Source of the DNA: Pseudomonas fluorescens
GTDB taxonomy: Bacteria; Pseudomonadota; Gammaproteobacteria; Pseudomonadales; Pseudomonadaceae
Assembly: GCF_902498185.1 (NCBI RefSeq)
Contig: NZ_CABVIX010000010.1
Span: 144,076 to 208,075, forward strand
Direction of reading: 5' to 3'
Length of the DNA: 64,000 nt
In this document: piece after piece, positions 54,883 through 63,807 of the stretch
Layout: every line of letters begins with the position of its first letter
Numbering within the stretch: the first letter of the stretch is position 1
Made by a program: the position numbers and the translations under genes
The notes under the pieces: model-generated
Seen by the model: the letters and a program-made list of their open reading frames with translations, nothing else
Told to the model about the DNA's origin: nothing
The model's database searches: none

Positions 54883-55431
54883 GTGCCTGCCCGTTACCTG
54901 ACCGTCAGCCTGCTGCTGTATCTGCTGAGCCTGTGCTTTGACGGCGCGAAGATGACCAACGGCGGGCACATGCCCGCGTTGCAGATGCTGTTGTATGGCG
55001 CCTGGGGTGTGCCATTCGGGTTGTTCCAGTGGTTCGCCAATCCGTTGCTGGCGCTGGCGATGCTGTGTCGCCGGCGCTTCAGGCGCCTGGCACTGGTGCT
55101 CGGCCTGTCAGCGCTTTACCTGGTCTGCGGCACGTTTGGCATTGAGCGCCTGCCGGATAATCGCAGTTATGCGTTTCATGACGTCACGGCTCTCGGGGCC
55201 GGTTTCTGGCTGTGGCTAGTGGCGATCCTGGTGTTCTGTGCAGGGCAGGGGTGGTGGTGCTGGCAGGCACGCCAGGCGGCCGAGATGCCGCGGTGGCGGC
55301 TGCTTGATGGGCTGCTGCTGGTAATCCTGGGCTGTGCCCTTTATGCCGCTACGCAGATGCCCTCCCTGCGTTTCGAACCCGGCAAGGCGTTGATGCCCCC
55401 GGACTATCATCAGCAGCCTCGCGTAACATGA
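54883..55431 (+). CDS. Hypothetical integral membrane protein
   Basis: 182 residues from a GTG at 54883 with CGGAG upstream. Four hydrophobic segments are visible (LTVSLLLYLLSLCF, WFANPLLALAML, LALVLGLSALYLVC, GAGFWLWLVAILVFCAG, plus LLDGLLLVILGCALYAA), which suggest four or five membrane spans. I do not recognise the family. It lies between the YkgJ-like gene and an LprI-like gene on one strand. Confidence 0.7.
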   Translation: MPARYLTVSLLLYLLSLCFDGAKMTNGGHMPALQMLLYGAWGVPFGLFQWFANPLLALAMLCRRRFRRLALVLGLSALYLVCGTFGIERLPDNRSYAFHDVTALGAGFWLWLVAILVFCAGQGWWCWQARQAAEMPRWRLLDGLLLVILGCALYAATQMPSLRFEPGKALMPPDYHQQPRVT

Positions 55432-55474
55432 AGTGCGCTTTGGCAATGGATCAGTAATCCGAAAGGACTTTCCC

Positions 55475-55846
55475 ATGTTCAATCGTTACCTGTTGGCAAC
55501 CGCTGCTCTCATGAGTATCACCGCCCACGCTGAGGACTACACCCAATGCATGGACAAGGCCTCCAGCACCCTGGCCATGAGCAGCTGTATCCAGTCTGAA
55601 ACGCAAAGGCAGGACGACCGCTTGAACAAGGTCTACAAACAGCTCATGACCAAGCTCGACAGTGATTCGCAGAAGCGCCTGCGCGAGGCGCAGCGCAGCT
55701 GGATCAAGTACCGCGAAGGCAACTGTGGTTTCATGGGCCGGGTCAGCGGCGCCAGCATCGACCGCATCCAGGGTGCCATGTGCGAGCTCGACATGCGCCG
55801 CGACCGCGCCGCCGAGCTGGAGCAGGTGCTCAACCCCGAGCGCTGA
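55475..55846 (+). CDS. LprI-family (DUF1311) periplasmic protein
   Basis: 123 residues from the ATG at 55475 (MFNRYLLATAALMSITAHA, signal peptide), with AAAGGA upstream. Mature part: YTQCMDKASSTLAMSSCIQSE, a central KRLREAQRSWIKYREGNC and MCELDMRRDRAAELEQVL, with four cysteines, the pattern of the DUF1311/LprI family (some members inhibit lysozyme). The last 17 bases overlap the selU 3' end tail to tail. Confidence 0.85.
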   Translation: MFNRYLLATAALMSITAHAEDYTQCMDKASSTLAMSSCIQSETQRQDDRLNKVYKQLMTKLDSDSQKRLREAQRSWIKYREGNCGFMGRVSGASIDRIQGAMCELDMRRDRAAELEQVLNPER

Positions 55847-56957
55847 CCGGCCGGGGCTGGCGGCGCGCACGGGCGCGCAGGTAGTCGCGAACTTCCACGC
55901 GGTCGCCGGCGAACTCGATGCGTTCCTTGTTGGCCTCGCGTTGATAGGCGTACATCGGGTCGTAGTACTCGTGGAGCAGCCCTTCGATCCAGGCGCGGTG
56001 CAAGTCGACCTCGCCCGTACGCAGCTGCACATCCAATGCCTGCTGCAGCAGGTCGGCCAGTCGCTGGTAGCGCTCGCCGCCCAGTCGCTTGCGGATGTTC
56101 AGCAGGCTTTGACGCAGGCGGTCGGCGAACAGCAGCGGGCCAGCCTCCAGCCCGTGGACCCCGATGAACTCTGCGCTCAGGTTGACCACGTAATCGCGCA
56201 GGATGCGCTCGACCCGATTGCCGAAGCTGTCCTCCAGCCAAACCATCGGGTACTGCTTCATGCCCTGGTACAACTCCAGCGGCACCGCGCAGCTCCCCAC
56301 GATACGGCCTTCGTCCTCGAGCACGAACTGCTCGATGCCGCGTGCGCGTTTCTTGAGGATATCCACCGCCAGGCGGTTCTCGAAATTGATCTGCGCCGGC
56401 TGGCCTGTGGCGCGCTTGCCGAAGCTCGAGCCACGGTGATTGGCATGGCCTTCAAGGTCCAGCACGTTGTCGAGCTCCTGCAGCACATCGGTCTTGCCGG
56501 TGCCGGTGAGGCCACCGATCAGCACGAAATCACACGTCTGCACCGCATCGAGCGTGGCGCCCAGCAGGAAGTTGCGCATCGCCTTGTAGCCACCGATCAC
56601 CCGGGGGTATTCAATGCCTGCTTCATCCCTGAGCCACTGCTGCACGATCTGCGACCGCAACCCGCCACGGAAGCAATACAGGTAGCCTTGCGGGTTTTCC
56701 CTGGCGAAGGCGGCCCACGCCTCGAGACGCACCTCCTTGTTATGGCCCTGGACCAGTTGGTGCCCCAGCGTGATCGCGGCGGCCTGGCCATGCTGCTTGA
56801 AGCAGGTGCCTACCTTCTCGCGCTCATGGTCGTTCATCAGCGGCAGGTTGATGGCTCCCGGGAAGGCGCCCTTGGCGAATTCGACAGGGGCGCGCATGTC
56901 CATCAGGGGCACGTCATCGAGAAAAAGCTGGCGGTAATCGGTGCAGTCGTCGCGCAT
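55830..56957 (-). CDS. selU: tRNA 2-selenouridine synthase SelU (MnmH)
   Basis: 375 residues from the ATG at 56957 (MRDDCTDYRQLFLDDVP). An N-terminal rhodanese domain has the catalytic Cys95 in LYCFRGGLRSQ, and a P-loop domain has GLTGTGKT (149-156). The enzyme replaces sulfur by selenium at the wobble 2-thiouridine of Lys, Glu and Gln tRNAs, using selenophosphate. The start overlaps the selD stop, so the two genes are coupled and SelD feeds SelU directly. Confidence 0.96.
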   Translation of the reverse strand: MRDDCTDYRQLFLDDVPLMDMRAPVEFAKGAFPGAINLPLMNDHEREKVGTCFKQHGQAAAITLGHQLVQGHNKEVRLEAWAAFARENPQGYLYCFRGGLRSQIVQQWLRDEAGIEYPRVIGGYKAMRNFLLGATLDAVQTCDFVLIGGLTGTGKTDVLQELDNVLDLEGHANHRGSSFGKRATGQPAQINFENRLAVDILKKRARGIEQFVLEDEGRIVGSCAVPLELYQGMKQYPMVWLEDSFGNRVERILRDYVVNLSAEFIGVHGLEAGPLLFADRLRQSLLNIRKRLGGERYQRLADLLQQALDVQLRTGEVDLHRAWIEGLLHEYYDPMYAYQREANKERIEFAGDRVEVRDYLRARARRQPRPVSARG

Positions 56958-57991
56958 CACAGCACCTCGACCGCGTGGCTCTGTCGCTCGACGAGGGTGC
57001 CGATCGGGGCAAGCGACAGGCCCAGTTCGGCGGCCACGGCAAGAAACTCCGCTTCGCCCTCTCCGGTCACGGCCACCAGGAGGCCGCCGCTGGTCTGCGG
57101 ATCGCACAGCAGGTGCTTCTGGTCATCGGTCAGGGCGCCCAGCTTGTGGCCGTAGCTGTCGTAGTTGCGCAGCGTGCCGCCAGGTACACAGCCTTCGGCC
57201 AGGTAATACTCGACACCCGGCAGGCGCGGCACCGCATCGTACTGCAGGTGCGCAGTCAGGCCGCTGCCTTCGGCAAGCTCGACCAGATGGCCCAGCAAGC
57301 CGAAGCCGGTCACGTCGGTCATGGCCAGCACCCCGTCCAGCTTGCCGAAACGGCTGCCGGGCGTGTTCAGGGTGCACATCCAGTCCCGCGCGAGGCCCTG
57401 GTCCCGCTCGCGCAGCTTGGACTTCTTCTCGGCCGTGGTGAGGATGCCGATGCCCAGCGGCTTGGTCAGGTACAGGCGGCACCCCGCGACGGCGGTGTCG
57501 TTGCGCTTGAGATGACGCTTGCTGACCACGCCGGTCACCGCCAGGCCGAAGATCGGCTCGGGGGCATCGATCGAGTGACCACCGGCCAGAGGAATGCCAG
57601 CCTCGGCGCACACTGCGCGGCCGCCGCGAATGACTTCGCGGGCAATCTCCGGGGCCAGCACATTGACCGGCCAGCCGAGGATGGCGATGGCCATCAGCGG
57701 GTCACCGCCCATGGCGTAGATATCACTGATCGCATTGGTAGCGGCGATGCGGCCGAAGTCGTACGGGTCATCGACGATGGGCATGAAGAAATCGGTGGTC
57801 GAGACCACGCCGCGCTCGTCGTCCAGGGCATAGACGGCGGCGTCATCGCGCGAGGCATTGCCGACCCACAGCTTGGGATCCAGCGCTTGTGTGCCGCTCT
57901 CGGCCAGGATCACATCCAGCACCTTGGGCGAGATCTTGCAGCCGCAACCGGCGCCATGGCTGTACTGGGTCAGACGGATCGGTTCGCTCAT
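56957..57991 (-). CDS. selD: Selenide, water dikinase
   Basis: 344 residues from the ATG at 57991, with GAGGTG upstream; the long extension to 58249 is leader. The active site is SHGAGCGCKISP (Cys16, Cys18, Lys19 here), so it is the cysteine rather than selenocysteine form. ATP-binding acidic loops (DDAAVYALDDE, TTDFFMPIVDDPYDFG) and GGHSIDAPEPIFGL are present. It makes selenophosphate from selenide and ATP. No selA/selB/selC is in the window, so the visible use is tRNA modification by SelU. Confidence 0.97.
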   Translation of the reverse strand: MSEPIRLTQYSHGAGCGCKISPKVLDVILAESGTQALDPKLWVGNASRDDAAVYALDDERGVVSTTDFFMPIVDDPYDFGRIAATNAISDIYAMGGDPLMAIAILGWPVNVLAPEIAREVIRGGRAVCAEAGIPLAGGHSIDAPEPIFGLAVTGVVSKRHLKRNDTAVAGCRLYLTKPLGIGILTTAEKKSKLRERDQGLARDWMCTLNTPGSRFGKLDGVLAMTDVTGFGLLGHLVELAEGSGLTAHLQYDAVPRLPGVEYYLAEGCVPGGTLRNYDSYGHKLGALTDDQKHLLCDPQTSGGLLVAVTGEGEAEFLAVAAELGLSLAPIGTLVERQSHAVEVL

Positions 57992-58018
57992 ACGCACCTC
58001 GGATAATCGTGATGCGCG

Positions 58019-58024
58019 ATTGTA
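58019..58024 (-). promoter_or_regulatory. Candidate -10 of selD-selU
   Basis: TACAAT on the minus strand, 28 bp before the selD start. No good -35 is seen at 17 bp. It stands back to back with the plus-strand -10 at 58054. Confidence 0.4.
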
Positions 58025-58053
58025 GCAAAGCTGGCCTTTACGCCGACGACTCT

Positions 58054-58059
58054 TATAAT
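58054..58059 (+). promoter_or_regulatory. Candidate -10 of the selenium-linked ABC operon
   Basis: A perfect TATAAT, 57 bp before the start at 58116. The -35 region is poor (CTGGCC at 17 bp), which may mean an activator is needed. Confidence 0.45.
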
Positions 58060-58115
58060 TCGATCCTGTCGGCAAGACGCCGGCCTTGTCCCTGCTATCG
58101 AACCGGAGAATCCAC

Positions 58116-58970
58116 ATGCTCAAACGTCCCCTGGCGATCGCCGCCGGCTTCGTGCTGTCCTGCTCCGCCGTCATTGCCCAGGCCGCCGACACCCTGCGCG
58201 TCAGCGCCATTCCCGACGAAGCGCCGACCGAGCTGCTGCGCAAGTTCAAGCCACTGGGCGCCTACCTCGAGCAGCAGCTGGGGATGAAGGTGCAGTTTGT
58301 GCCCGTGGCGGACTACCCGGCGGTGGTCGAGTCGCTGGCCAGCGACCGGCTGGACATGGCCTGGCTGGGCGGCTTCACTTTCGTCCAGGTGCACCTCAAG
58401 GATCCGACTGCCACGCCGCTGGTGCAGCGCGAGCAGGATGCGCAGTTCACCAGCAAGTTCATCACCGCCAATCCTGACGTGAAGAGCCTGGCCGACCTCA
58501 AGGGCAAGACCTTCGCCTTCGGCTCGATCTCGTCCACCTCGGGCAGCCTGATGCCGCGTTACTTCATGCTCAAGAACGACAACATCAAGCCCGAGGACTA
58601 TTTCAAGCGCATCTCCTACTCCGGTGCCCACGATGCCACCGCCGCCTGGGTGCAGGCTGGCAAGGTCGACGCCGGCGTGCTCAACGCCAGCGTCTGGGAC
58701 AAGCTGGTAGCCTCCGGCAAGGTCGATACCCAGAAGGTCAAGGTGTTCGCCACCACGCCGACCTACTACGACTACAACTGGACGGTGCGCGGCAGCCTCG
58801 ATCCGGCGCTGAAAGAGAAGATCAAGAAAGCCTTCCTCGGCCTCGACCCGGCCAATCCTGAACAAAAGGCAATTCTCGACTTGCAGGCTGCCAGCCGCTT
58901 CATCGAAACCAGCCCGGACAACTACCAAGGCACCGAAGAAGCCGCACGCGCCGCCGGACTGCTCAAGTGA
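58116..58970 (+). CDS. PhnD-like substrate-binding protein, putative selenium-oxyanion importer
   Basis: 284 residues from the ATG at 58116 with CGGAG upstream. A signal peptide ends at AQA (about residue 23). The mature chain has the PhnD/PtxB fold marks: RVSAIPDEAPTEL, FVPVADYPAVVESLASDRLDMAWLGGFTFV, and KTFAFGSISSTSGSLMPRYF. The family binds phosphonate, phosphite and similar oxyanions; one branch is catalogued as putative selenate binding because it neighbours selD, as it does here. It delivers the ligand to the ABC components downstream. No phosphonate-cleavage genes are nearby. Confidence 0.88.
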   Translation: MLKRPLAIAAGFVLSCSAVIAQAADTLRVSAIPDEAPTELLRKFKPLGAYLEQQLGMKVQFVPVADYPAVVESLASDRLDMAWLGGFTFVQVHLKDPTATPLVQREQDAQFTSKFITANPDVKSLADLKGKTFAFGSISSTSGSLMPRYFMLKNDNIKPEDYFKRISYSGAHDATAAWVQAGKVDAGVLNASVWDKLVASGKVDTQKVKVFATTPTYYDYNWTVRGSLDPALKEKIKKAFLGLDPANPEQKAILDLQAASRFIETSPDNYQGTEEAARAAGLLK

Positions 58971-59761
58971 GCATCCGCCTGCTCGGTGCCGGTTTGCGTC
59001 ACGGCCAGGTACAGGCCCTTAAAGGCGTGGACCTGAGCATCGAAGCCGGCGAGCGGGTGGCGATCATCGGGCCGTCAGGGGCTGGAAAATCCAGCCTGCT
59101 GCACCTGATGGCCACCGCCAGCCGCCTGAGCGAGGGCAGCCTCGAGCTGCTCGGCGAACAGCCCTGGCGATTGTCCGCCCGCGGCCGCCAGAACCTGCGC
59201 GCGCGGGTAGGGCTGGTGCACCAGGCGCCGCCGCTGCCCCTGCGCCAGCGCGTAGTGACGGCGGTACTGGCTGGTCGGCTGGGGCAGTGGGGCACCTTGC
59301 GCGGGCTGCTCAACCTGCTGTATCCGCTGGATGTGCCCGGCGCCCGCCAGGTGCTGACTGACCTGGGCCTGGCCGACAAGCTGTTCGCCCAGTGCGGCCA
59401 GCTTTCCGGCGGCCAGCTGCAGCGTGTCGGCATTGCGCGTGCGCTGTACCAGCGGCCCCAGGTGCTGCTCGCCGATGAGCCGGTGTCCGCCATGGACCCG
59501 GTGCTGGCAGGCCACAGTCTTGCGCTGCTCAACCGCCATGCCCGCGAGCAGGGCGTGACCCTGGTGGCCAGCCTGCATGCCGTGGAACTGGCGCTGGCGC
59601 ACTTCCCCCGAGTGGTCGGTATCCGCGAAGGGCAGGTGGCCTTCGACTGCTCGGCGCAGGCGGTGACCCCCAGCCTGCTTGATGCGCTCTACGCCAACGA
59701 ACAGCTGGCCCCACCGCCCATGCCTGAGGCCACGCTGCACGTGCAGATCCCTCGATGCTGA
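58967..59761 (+). CDS. ABC importer ATP-binding protein (PhnC-like)
   Basis: 264 residues from a GTG at 58967 that overlaps the previous stop (GTGA). Walker A GPSGAGKS, signature LSGGQLQRVGIARAL, Walker B VLLADEPVSAMDP and the switch His in VASLHAVELAL are intact. It drives the transporter at the inner membrane. Operon order SBP-ATPase-permease-permease, all overlapping by 4-7 bp, shows one coupled unit. Confidence 0.93.
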   Translation: MSIRLLGAGLRHGQVQALKGVDLSIEAGERVAIIGPSGAGKSSLLHLMATASRLSEGSLELLGEQPWRLSARGRQNLRARVGLVHQAPPLPLRQRVVTAVLAGRLGQWGTLRGLLNLLYPLDVPGARQVLTDLGLADKLFAQCGQLSGGQLQRVGIARALYQRPQVLLADEPVSAMDPVLAGHSLALLNRHAREQGVTLVASLHAVELALAHFPRVVGIREGQVAFDCSAQAVTPSLLDALYANEQLAPPPMPEATLHVQIPRC

Positions 59762-60582
59762 GCCGCGATACCCGTGACCCTGCGGCCCTGCCGCGACTAT
59801 TGCTGGCTCTTCTGGCTCTGGCGTTGCTGTGGCCCGGGGTGCAGCTCAGCGAGCTCGATCCCAGTGTATTGCTGCAGGCTGACAACCGTGCGCAGATGGG
59901 CAACTTCGTCAGTGGTTTCTGGCCGCCGGCCCACGATCCCGAGTTTCTCGCGCTGTTGCTGGAAAGCACCTTGCAGACTCTGACCGTGGCCACCGCCGGT
60001 ATGGCCCTGGCTTTCGTGATCGCGGTGCCCACCAGCTTGCTGGCCAGCCGCGCATTGTCACTGGGCGCTGCTTCACGGGCAGGCCGCGCCGGTTTCTGGT
60101 CCCGCACCGCGCGCCTGCCCGTGCGCGGTTTGCTGATATTCCTGCGCAGTGTGCCGGAGATCGTCTGGGCGCTGCTGTTCGTCCGCGCCGTGGGCCTGGG
60201 GCCTACAGCGGGCGTGCTGGCCATCGCCATCACCTACAGCGGTATGCTCGGCAAGGTCTACGCCGAAATCTTCGAGTCGGTCGACCAGCGCCCGACCCAT
60301 GCCCTGTTGCAGGCGGGCAGCAGCCGCCTCAGCGGTTTTCTCTACGGCATCCTTCCCAGCGCCGGGGCGGAGCTGGTGTCCTACACCGTCTACCGTTGGG
60401 AATGTGCCGTGCGCGCCTCTGTAGTAATGGGCTTCGTCGGCGCAGGTGGCTTGGGGCAGCAGATCGACCTGTCGATGCGCATGTTCGCGGGCGCCGAGGT
60501 CGCCAGCATGCTGCTGGCGTTCCTGGTGCTGGTGTTCCTGGCCGACCAGCTTAGCCGCGTGCTGCGCGGGAGGCTGGCATGA
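59755..60582 (+). CDS. ABC importer permease 1 (PhnE-like)
   Basis: 275 residues with about six helices (LPRLLLALLALALLWPGV; TLTVATAGMALAFVIAVPTSL; VPEIVWALLFVRAVGLGPTAGV). The EAA-type loop that docks on the ATPase reads YAEIFESVDQRPTHALLQAG. It forms half of the membrane channel and overlaps both neighbours. Confidence 0.92.
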   Translation: MLSRDTRDPAALPRLLLALLALALLWPGVQLSELDPSVLLQADNRAQMGNFVSGFWPPAHDPEFLALLLESTLQTLTVATAGMALAFVIAVPTSLLASRALSLGAASRAGRAGFWSRTARLPVRGLLIFLRSVPEIVWALLFVRAVGLGPTAGVLAIAITYSGMLGKVYAEIFESVDQRPTHALLQAGSSRLSGFLYGILPSAGAELVSYTVYRWECAVRASVVMGFVGAGGLGQQIDLSMRMFAGAEVASMLLAFLVLVFLADQLSRVLRGRLA

Positions 60583-61346
60583 ACCGGTTGATCAACCTGC
60601 TGCTGGCGTTGGTCATCCTGGTTGCCGTCGCGGCCTCGTTTGCCTACCTGAGCCTGGATCTGGAGGCCCTGGTTGGAAATGGCGGGCTGGGGCAGATGGG
60701 CGGGTACGCAGCGCGGTTCTTGAATCCGGACTTGAGTGCGGAGCACCTGCGCGCCGTCTGGCACGGCGCGCTGGAGACTCTGGCGATGTCTGGTCTCGGT
60801 ACGTTGCTGGCGATGGTCCTCGGCTTGCTTCTCGCCTTGCCGGCCGCCGGCCGTTTCGGCTGGCCGCTGCAAGGCGCCGCGCGGCTGGTGCTCAATGCCC
60901 TGAGGGCTATTCCTGAACTGGTGTGGGCGGCATTGACCGTACTTGCCGCAGGCCTGGGGCCTAACGCAGGGACCCTGGCCTTGGCGCTGCACACGGCGGG
61001 CGTGCTGGGCCGCCTGTTCGCCGAAGCCCTCGAAAACGCCCCGCCCGAGCCTGCCGCAGCCTTGCGGTTACAAGGCGCCAGCCAGGTCAGCGCCTTCTGC
61101 TTCGGGACCTTGCCCAACCTCTGGCCGCAGTTGCTTGCTTACAGCCTGTACCGATGGGAGAACAATATCCGCATGGCCAGCGTGCTGGGTTTTGTCGGCG
61201 CGGGTGGGTTGGGGCAGGTGCTCTACACCACCCTGAGCCTGTTTCAGGAAGCCCAGGCCAGTACTGTCATCATCGCCATGCTCATTCTGGTGCTGCTTGT
61301 GGATGCTCTGAGCGACCTCCTGCGCCAGCGCTACGTGACAGCCTGA
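60579..61346 (+). CDS. ABC importer permease 2 (PhnE-like)
   Basis: 255 residues. It is homologous in layout to permease 1: LETLAMSGLGTLLAMVLGLLL, IPELVWAALTVLAAGLGPNAG and the docking loop FAEALENAPPEPAAALRLQG. Both end in a similar block (VMGFVGAGGLGQQI and VLGFVGAGGLGQVL), so they are diverged duplicates forming a heterodimer. Last gene of the operon, ending 9 bp before the converging bestrophin-like gene. Confidence 0.92.
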   Translation: MNRLINLLLALVILVAVAASFAYLSLDLEALVGNGGLGQMGGYAARFLNPDLSAEHLRAVWHGALETLAMSGLGTLLAMVLGLLLALPAAGRFGWPLQGAARLVLNALRAIPELVWAALTVLAAGLGPNAGTLALALHTAGVLGRLFAEALENAPPEPAAALRLQGASQVSAFCFGTLPNLWPQLLAYSLYRWENNIRMASVLGFVGAGGLGQVLYTTLSLFQEAQASTVIIAMLILVLLVDALSDLLRQRYVTA

Positions 61347-61355
61347 GCGCCGCCA

Positions 61356-62249
61356 TCAGCCCACCACCAACCGTTCACATTGTGCATCGCGCTGCATCGA
61401 CTCGAGATTGCGCTCGATCGTCTCGCAGATCGTATCCATCTGGATCTGATGCTCACTGAACCGGAACGGGCTCTGCAAGTCAGTACCGATCCGCTCGATT
61501 GCCAGGAGCATGAAGCCCACCACTGTCGAAGCCAGCGGCGTGAACCAGCCCAGCGTCTCCACCAGGCCTACCGGCACGATCAGGCAGAACAGGCTGATGA
61601 ATAGCCGTGGAAAGTACACATAGGGATAGGGCAGGGGTGTATTGGCGATCCGCTCCATCCCCCCTTGGGCATTGGACAGGTCAACCATGGTCGACTCAAG
61701 CCGAGCCAGGCGAATGGTGTCCAGGCGACCGGCCTTGTACTCCCGGCTCAACATCGCCGCGGAGCCGGTCAGGATGTCATTGGCGAAATTGTTGGAGTTG
61801 TTGCGCCGCTCGAATTCGCTCGGCGGGATGAATGCCATCAACTCATCAGGACACGGACGACCCTTCAAATGCGCCGCCAGGCAGTTCACGTAGGCGATAT
61901 GCCGGCGAAGAAGGGTGGCCTTCACCGGGTTGACCCCCTCCTCATCATCGTCGATCAGCGAAAGCACCTGGCGCCCATAGCTGCGCGAGCTGTTCACCAG
62001 CATCCCCCACAGCGTGCGGGCCTCCCACCAGCGGTTGTAGGCACTGCTGTTGCGAAAGCTCACCAGCACCACCAGTGCCGAGCCCAGCAGGGTCAATGGC
62101 ATCAACGGCAAGGTGAACTGGGTATTGAAGAACAACATGAATTCGATGGTGACCATCACGTCCCAGACCAGCAGCCAGAACAGCGACCAGCCGATATAAC
62201 CGAAGGTCTTGACCACCAGGCGGTACTTGCGGGCAATGGCGTCTTTCAT
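61356..62249 (-). CDS. Bestrophin-family ion channel (YneE-like)
   Basis: 297 residues with GGAGG upstream. Membrane segments FGYIGWSLFWLLVWDVMVTIEFM, LMPLTLLGSALVVLVSFRNSSAYNRWWEAR and FPRLFISLFCLIVPVGLVETLGW, and the family motif FRNSSAYNRWWEAR-WG, mark the bestrophin/RFP-TM group. Bacterial members form pentameric channels, some for sodium. The physiological role is unknown. It converges with the ABC operon. Confidence 0.92.
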   Translation of the reverse strand: MKDAIARKYRLVVKTFGYIGWSLFWLLVWDVMVTIEFMLFFNTQFTLPLMPLTLLGSALVVLVSFRNSSAYNRWWEARTLWGMLVNSSRSYGRQVLSLIDDDEEGVNPVKATLLRRHIAYVNCLAAHLKGRPCPDELMAFIPPSEFERRNNSNNFANDILTGSAAMLSREYKAGRLDTIRLARLESTMVDLSNAQGGMERIANTPLPYPYVYFPRLFISLFCLIVPVGLVETLGWFTPLASTVVGFMLLAIERIGTDLQSPFRFSEHQIQMDTICETIERNLESMQRDAQCERLVVG

Positions 62250-62519
62250 GGGTCAACCTCCAGGCGAAGAGCATGAGGGTTCGGACGCCGAGGCGGGCAA
62301 GAGGTTCGCCGCGGTTCATCGGTGGATGTTGCAGGAGGTGTCTAGACCAGGGATTACACCGGGTGGGCTTGCAGGCTCGCTCACGTAGTCGACCAGCGGA
62401 TTTGAAGTTCCATTTTCAGTGATGTCACAATGACACCCTCACCGAACCCCAAGGCAGCTTCCTGCTTTGCCGCTGTCCGGTGCATCCAGGACAGCATTGA
62501 ATTCGGTGACCGTCTCGAA

Positions 62520-63566
62520 ATGAGTGAACGAACAACCAAAGGCCTCACTTTCGCCAAGCGCATGTACGTGCCACGGGCGGTAGGAACGGGGCTGGGCTTT
62601 TTCTGTGTAATGGTCGGCATCTGGCCGCTGCAGCCCGGCTGGTGGATGTGGGCGCTGCTGTTCGGACATGGTTTCATCTGGCCGCACTTGGCCTACCAGC
62701 TCGCCCGGCGCTCCGGCTACCCTCTGCGCGCAGAACAGCGAAACATGATCGTCGACGGCTTGGCGGGCGGTTGCTGGGCCGGCGTGATGGGCCTTAATCC
62801 GCTGCCAAGCGTGATCATCCTGTCGATGATCGCCATGGACAAGATCGCTGCAGGCGGCTGGCCCATGCTGTTCAAGACCTTGTGCGCACAAGCCGTGGGG
62901 GTCGGCCTGTGCCTGTTGCTGTACACGCCGCCGCTGTTCCCCGAAACCACCCATGAGCAGATGCTCGCTTGCCTGCCGATCCTGCTGATCTATCCCATGG
63001 CGATCGGCCTGATCTGTTACCAGGTCACCGTCCAGCTCACCCAGCACAAACGCACGCTGGCGCGGCTGAGCAAGACTGACAGCCTCACCGGCCTCGCCAA
63101 TCACGGTGCCTGGAAAGACCTGCTGGTGCGCGAGTTCGAACACTGCAGCCGTACCCAGCAGCCGAACAATCTCGCCCTCATCGACGTTGATCATTTCAAG
63201 CAGATCAACGACCGTTACGGCCACCTGGCCGGCGACAATATCCTGCGCACGCTTGGCGCCACGCTGGCTTCGCATCTTCGCAAGACCGACCTGGTAGCTC
63301 GCTACGGCGGCGATGAATTCTGTGTGATGCTACCTGGCACCACCCCGCATGAGGCCCATGAGATTCTCGAGCGTCTGCGCCAGACCGTCGAGACATACCA
63401 TGACCCTGAGCTGGCGGACATGAAATTGAGCCTGAGCATCGGTATCGCGCCCTATGGCGATCACTTCGCCGATGCTGATCGCTGGTTGCACGCAGCGGAC
63501 ATGGCGCTGTATGCCGCCAAGAACGCGGGACGCAATACCATTCGCCAGGCCAGCGCGCCAGACTGA
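62520..63566 (+). CDS. MASE2-GGDEF diguanylate cyclase
   Basis: 348 residues from the ATG at 62520 (MSERTTKGLTFAKRMYVPRA); the frame is open back to 62430 but MASE2 proteins start here. A MASE2 membrane domain (about 15-175, with RAVGTGLGFFCVMVGIWPLQPGWWMWALL) is followed by a GGDEF domain (about 200-340) with intact ARYGGDEFCVML, DVDHFKQINDRYGHLAGD and the terminal ADMALYAAKNAGRN. It should make c-di-GMP. No inhibitory RxxD five residues before GGDEF is obvious (the residues there read KTDLVAR). Role in biofilm control is expected but the input signal is unknown. Confidence 0.93.
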   Translation: MSERTTKGLTFAKRMYVPRAVGTGLGFFCVMVGIWPLQPGWWMWALLFGHGFIWPHLAYQLARRSGYPLRAEQRNMIVDGLAGGCWAGVMGLNPLPSVIILSMIAMDKIAAGGWPMLFKTLCAQAVGVGLCLLLYTPPLFPETTHEQMLACLPILLIYPMAIGLICYQVTVQLTQHKRTLARLSKTDSLTGLANHGAWKDLLVREFEHCSRTQQPNNLALIDVDHFKQINDRYGHLAGDNILRTLGATLASHLRKTDLVARYGGDEFCVMLPGTTPHEAHEILERLRQTVETYHDPELADMKLSLSIGIAPYGDHFADADRWLHAADMALYAAKNAGRNTIRQASAPD

Positions 63567-63698
63567 GGGAGCGTGGCAGGCGATGATCTCTACTGCAGCG
63601 CCTGCTACCGCAGCGGTCAAAACAGTTGTTGCAGATGTGCTCGACTTGAGCAGAGGATCGAGCGGGTCATCCTAGGGAAGAAAATTTGTATACGGGGG
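63567..63698. other. Gap between the GGDEF gene and the rRNA promoters
   Basis: About 130 bp without a gene. A short hairpin GCAGGCG/CGCCTGC (about 63577-63606) may end the GGDEF transcript. Nothing else is recognisable. Confidence 0.4.
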
Positions 63699-63726
63699 TT
63701 GACGACCAATTCCAATACTGTATTAT
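63699..63726 (+). promoter_or_regulatory. rRNA operon promoter P1
   Basis: TTGACG (63699-63704), 16-bp spacer, TATTAT (63721-63726). It lies upstream of P2 and of a GC-rich discriminator (CGCCTCCCGC), a hallmark of stringently controlled rRNA promoters. Confidence 0.7.
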
Positions 63727-63762
63727 TCGCCTCCCGCTAGCAGCAATGCAGCGAGTCAAGTG

Positions 63763-63799
63763 TTTGAAGTTAAACAGCTTTCTGGTTAAAAACTTCAAA
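63763..63799. repeat. Inverted repeat between the two rRNA promoters
   Basis: TTTGAAGTT (63763-63771) and AACTTCAAA (63791-63799), 19 bp apart, in an AT-rich stretch that also serves as UP element for P2. Confidence 0.6.
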
Positions 63800-63807
63800 A
63801 TAAACGC

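Noticed and set aside
56957..57991. Selenocysteine form of SelD
   Set aside because: The catalytic position is a Cys codon with no in-frame TGA there.
57992..58249. N-terminal extension of selD to 430 codons
   Set aside because: The extension crosses the divergent promoter region and the first codons of the binding-protein gene. The family start MSEPIRLTQYSHGAG with GAGGTG upstream is clear.
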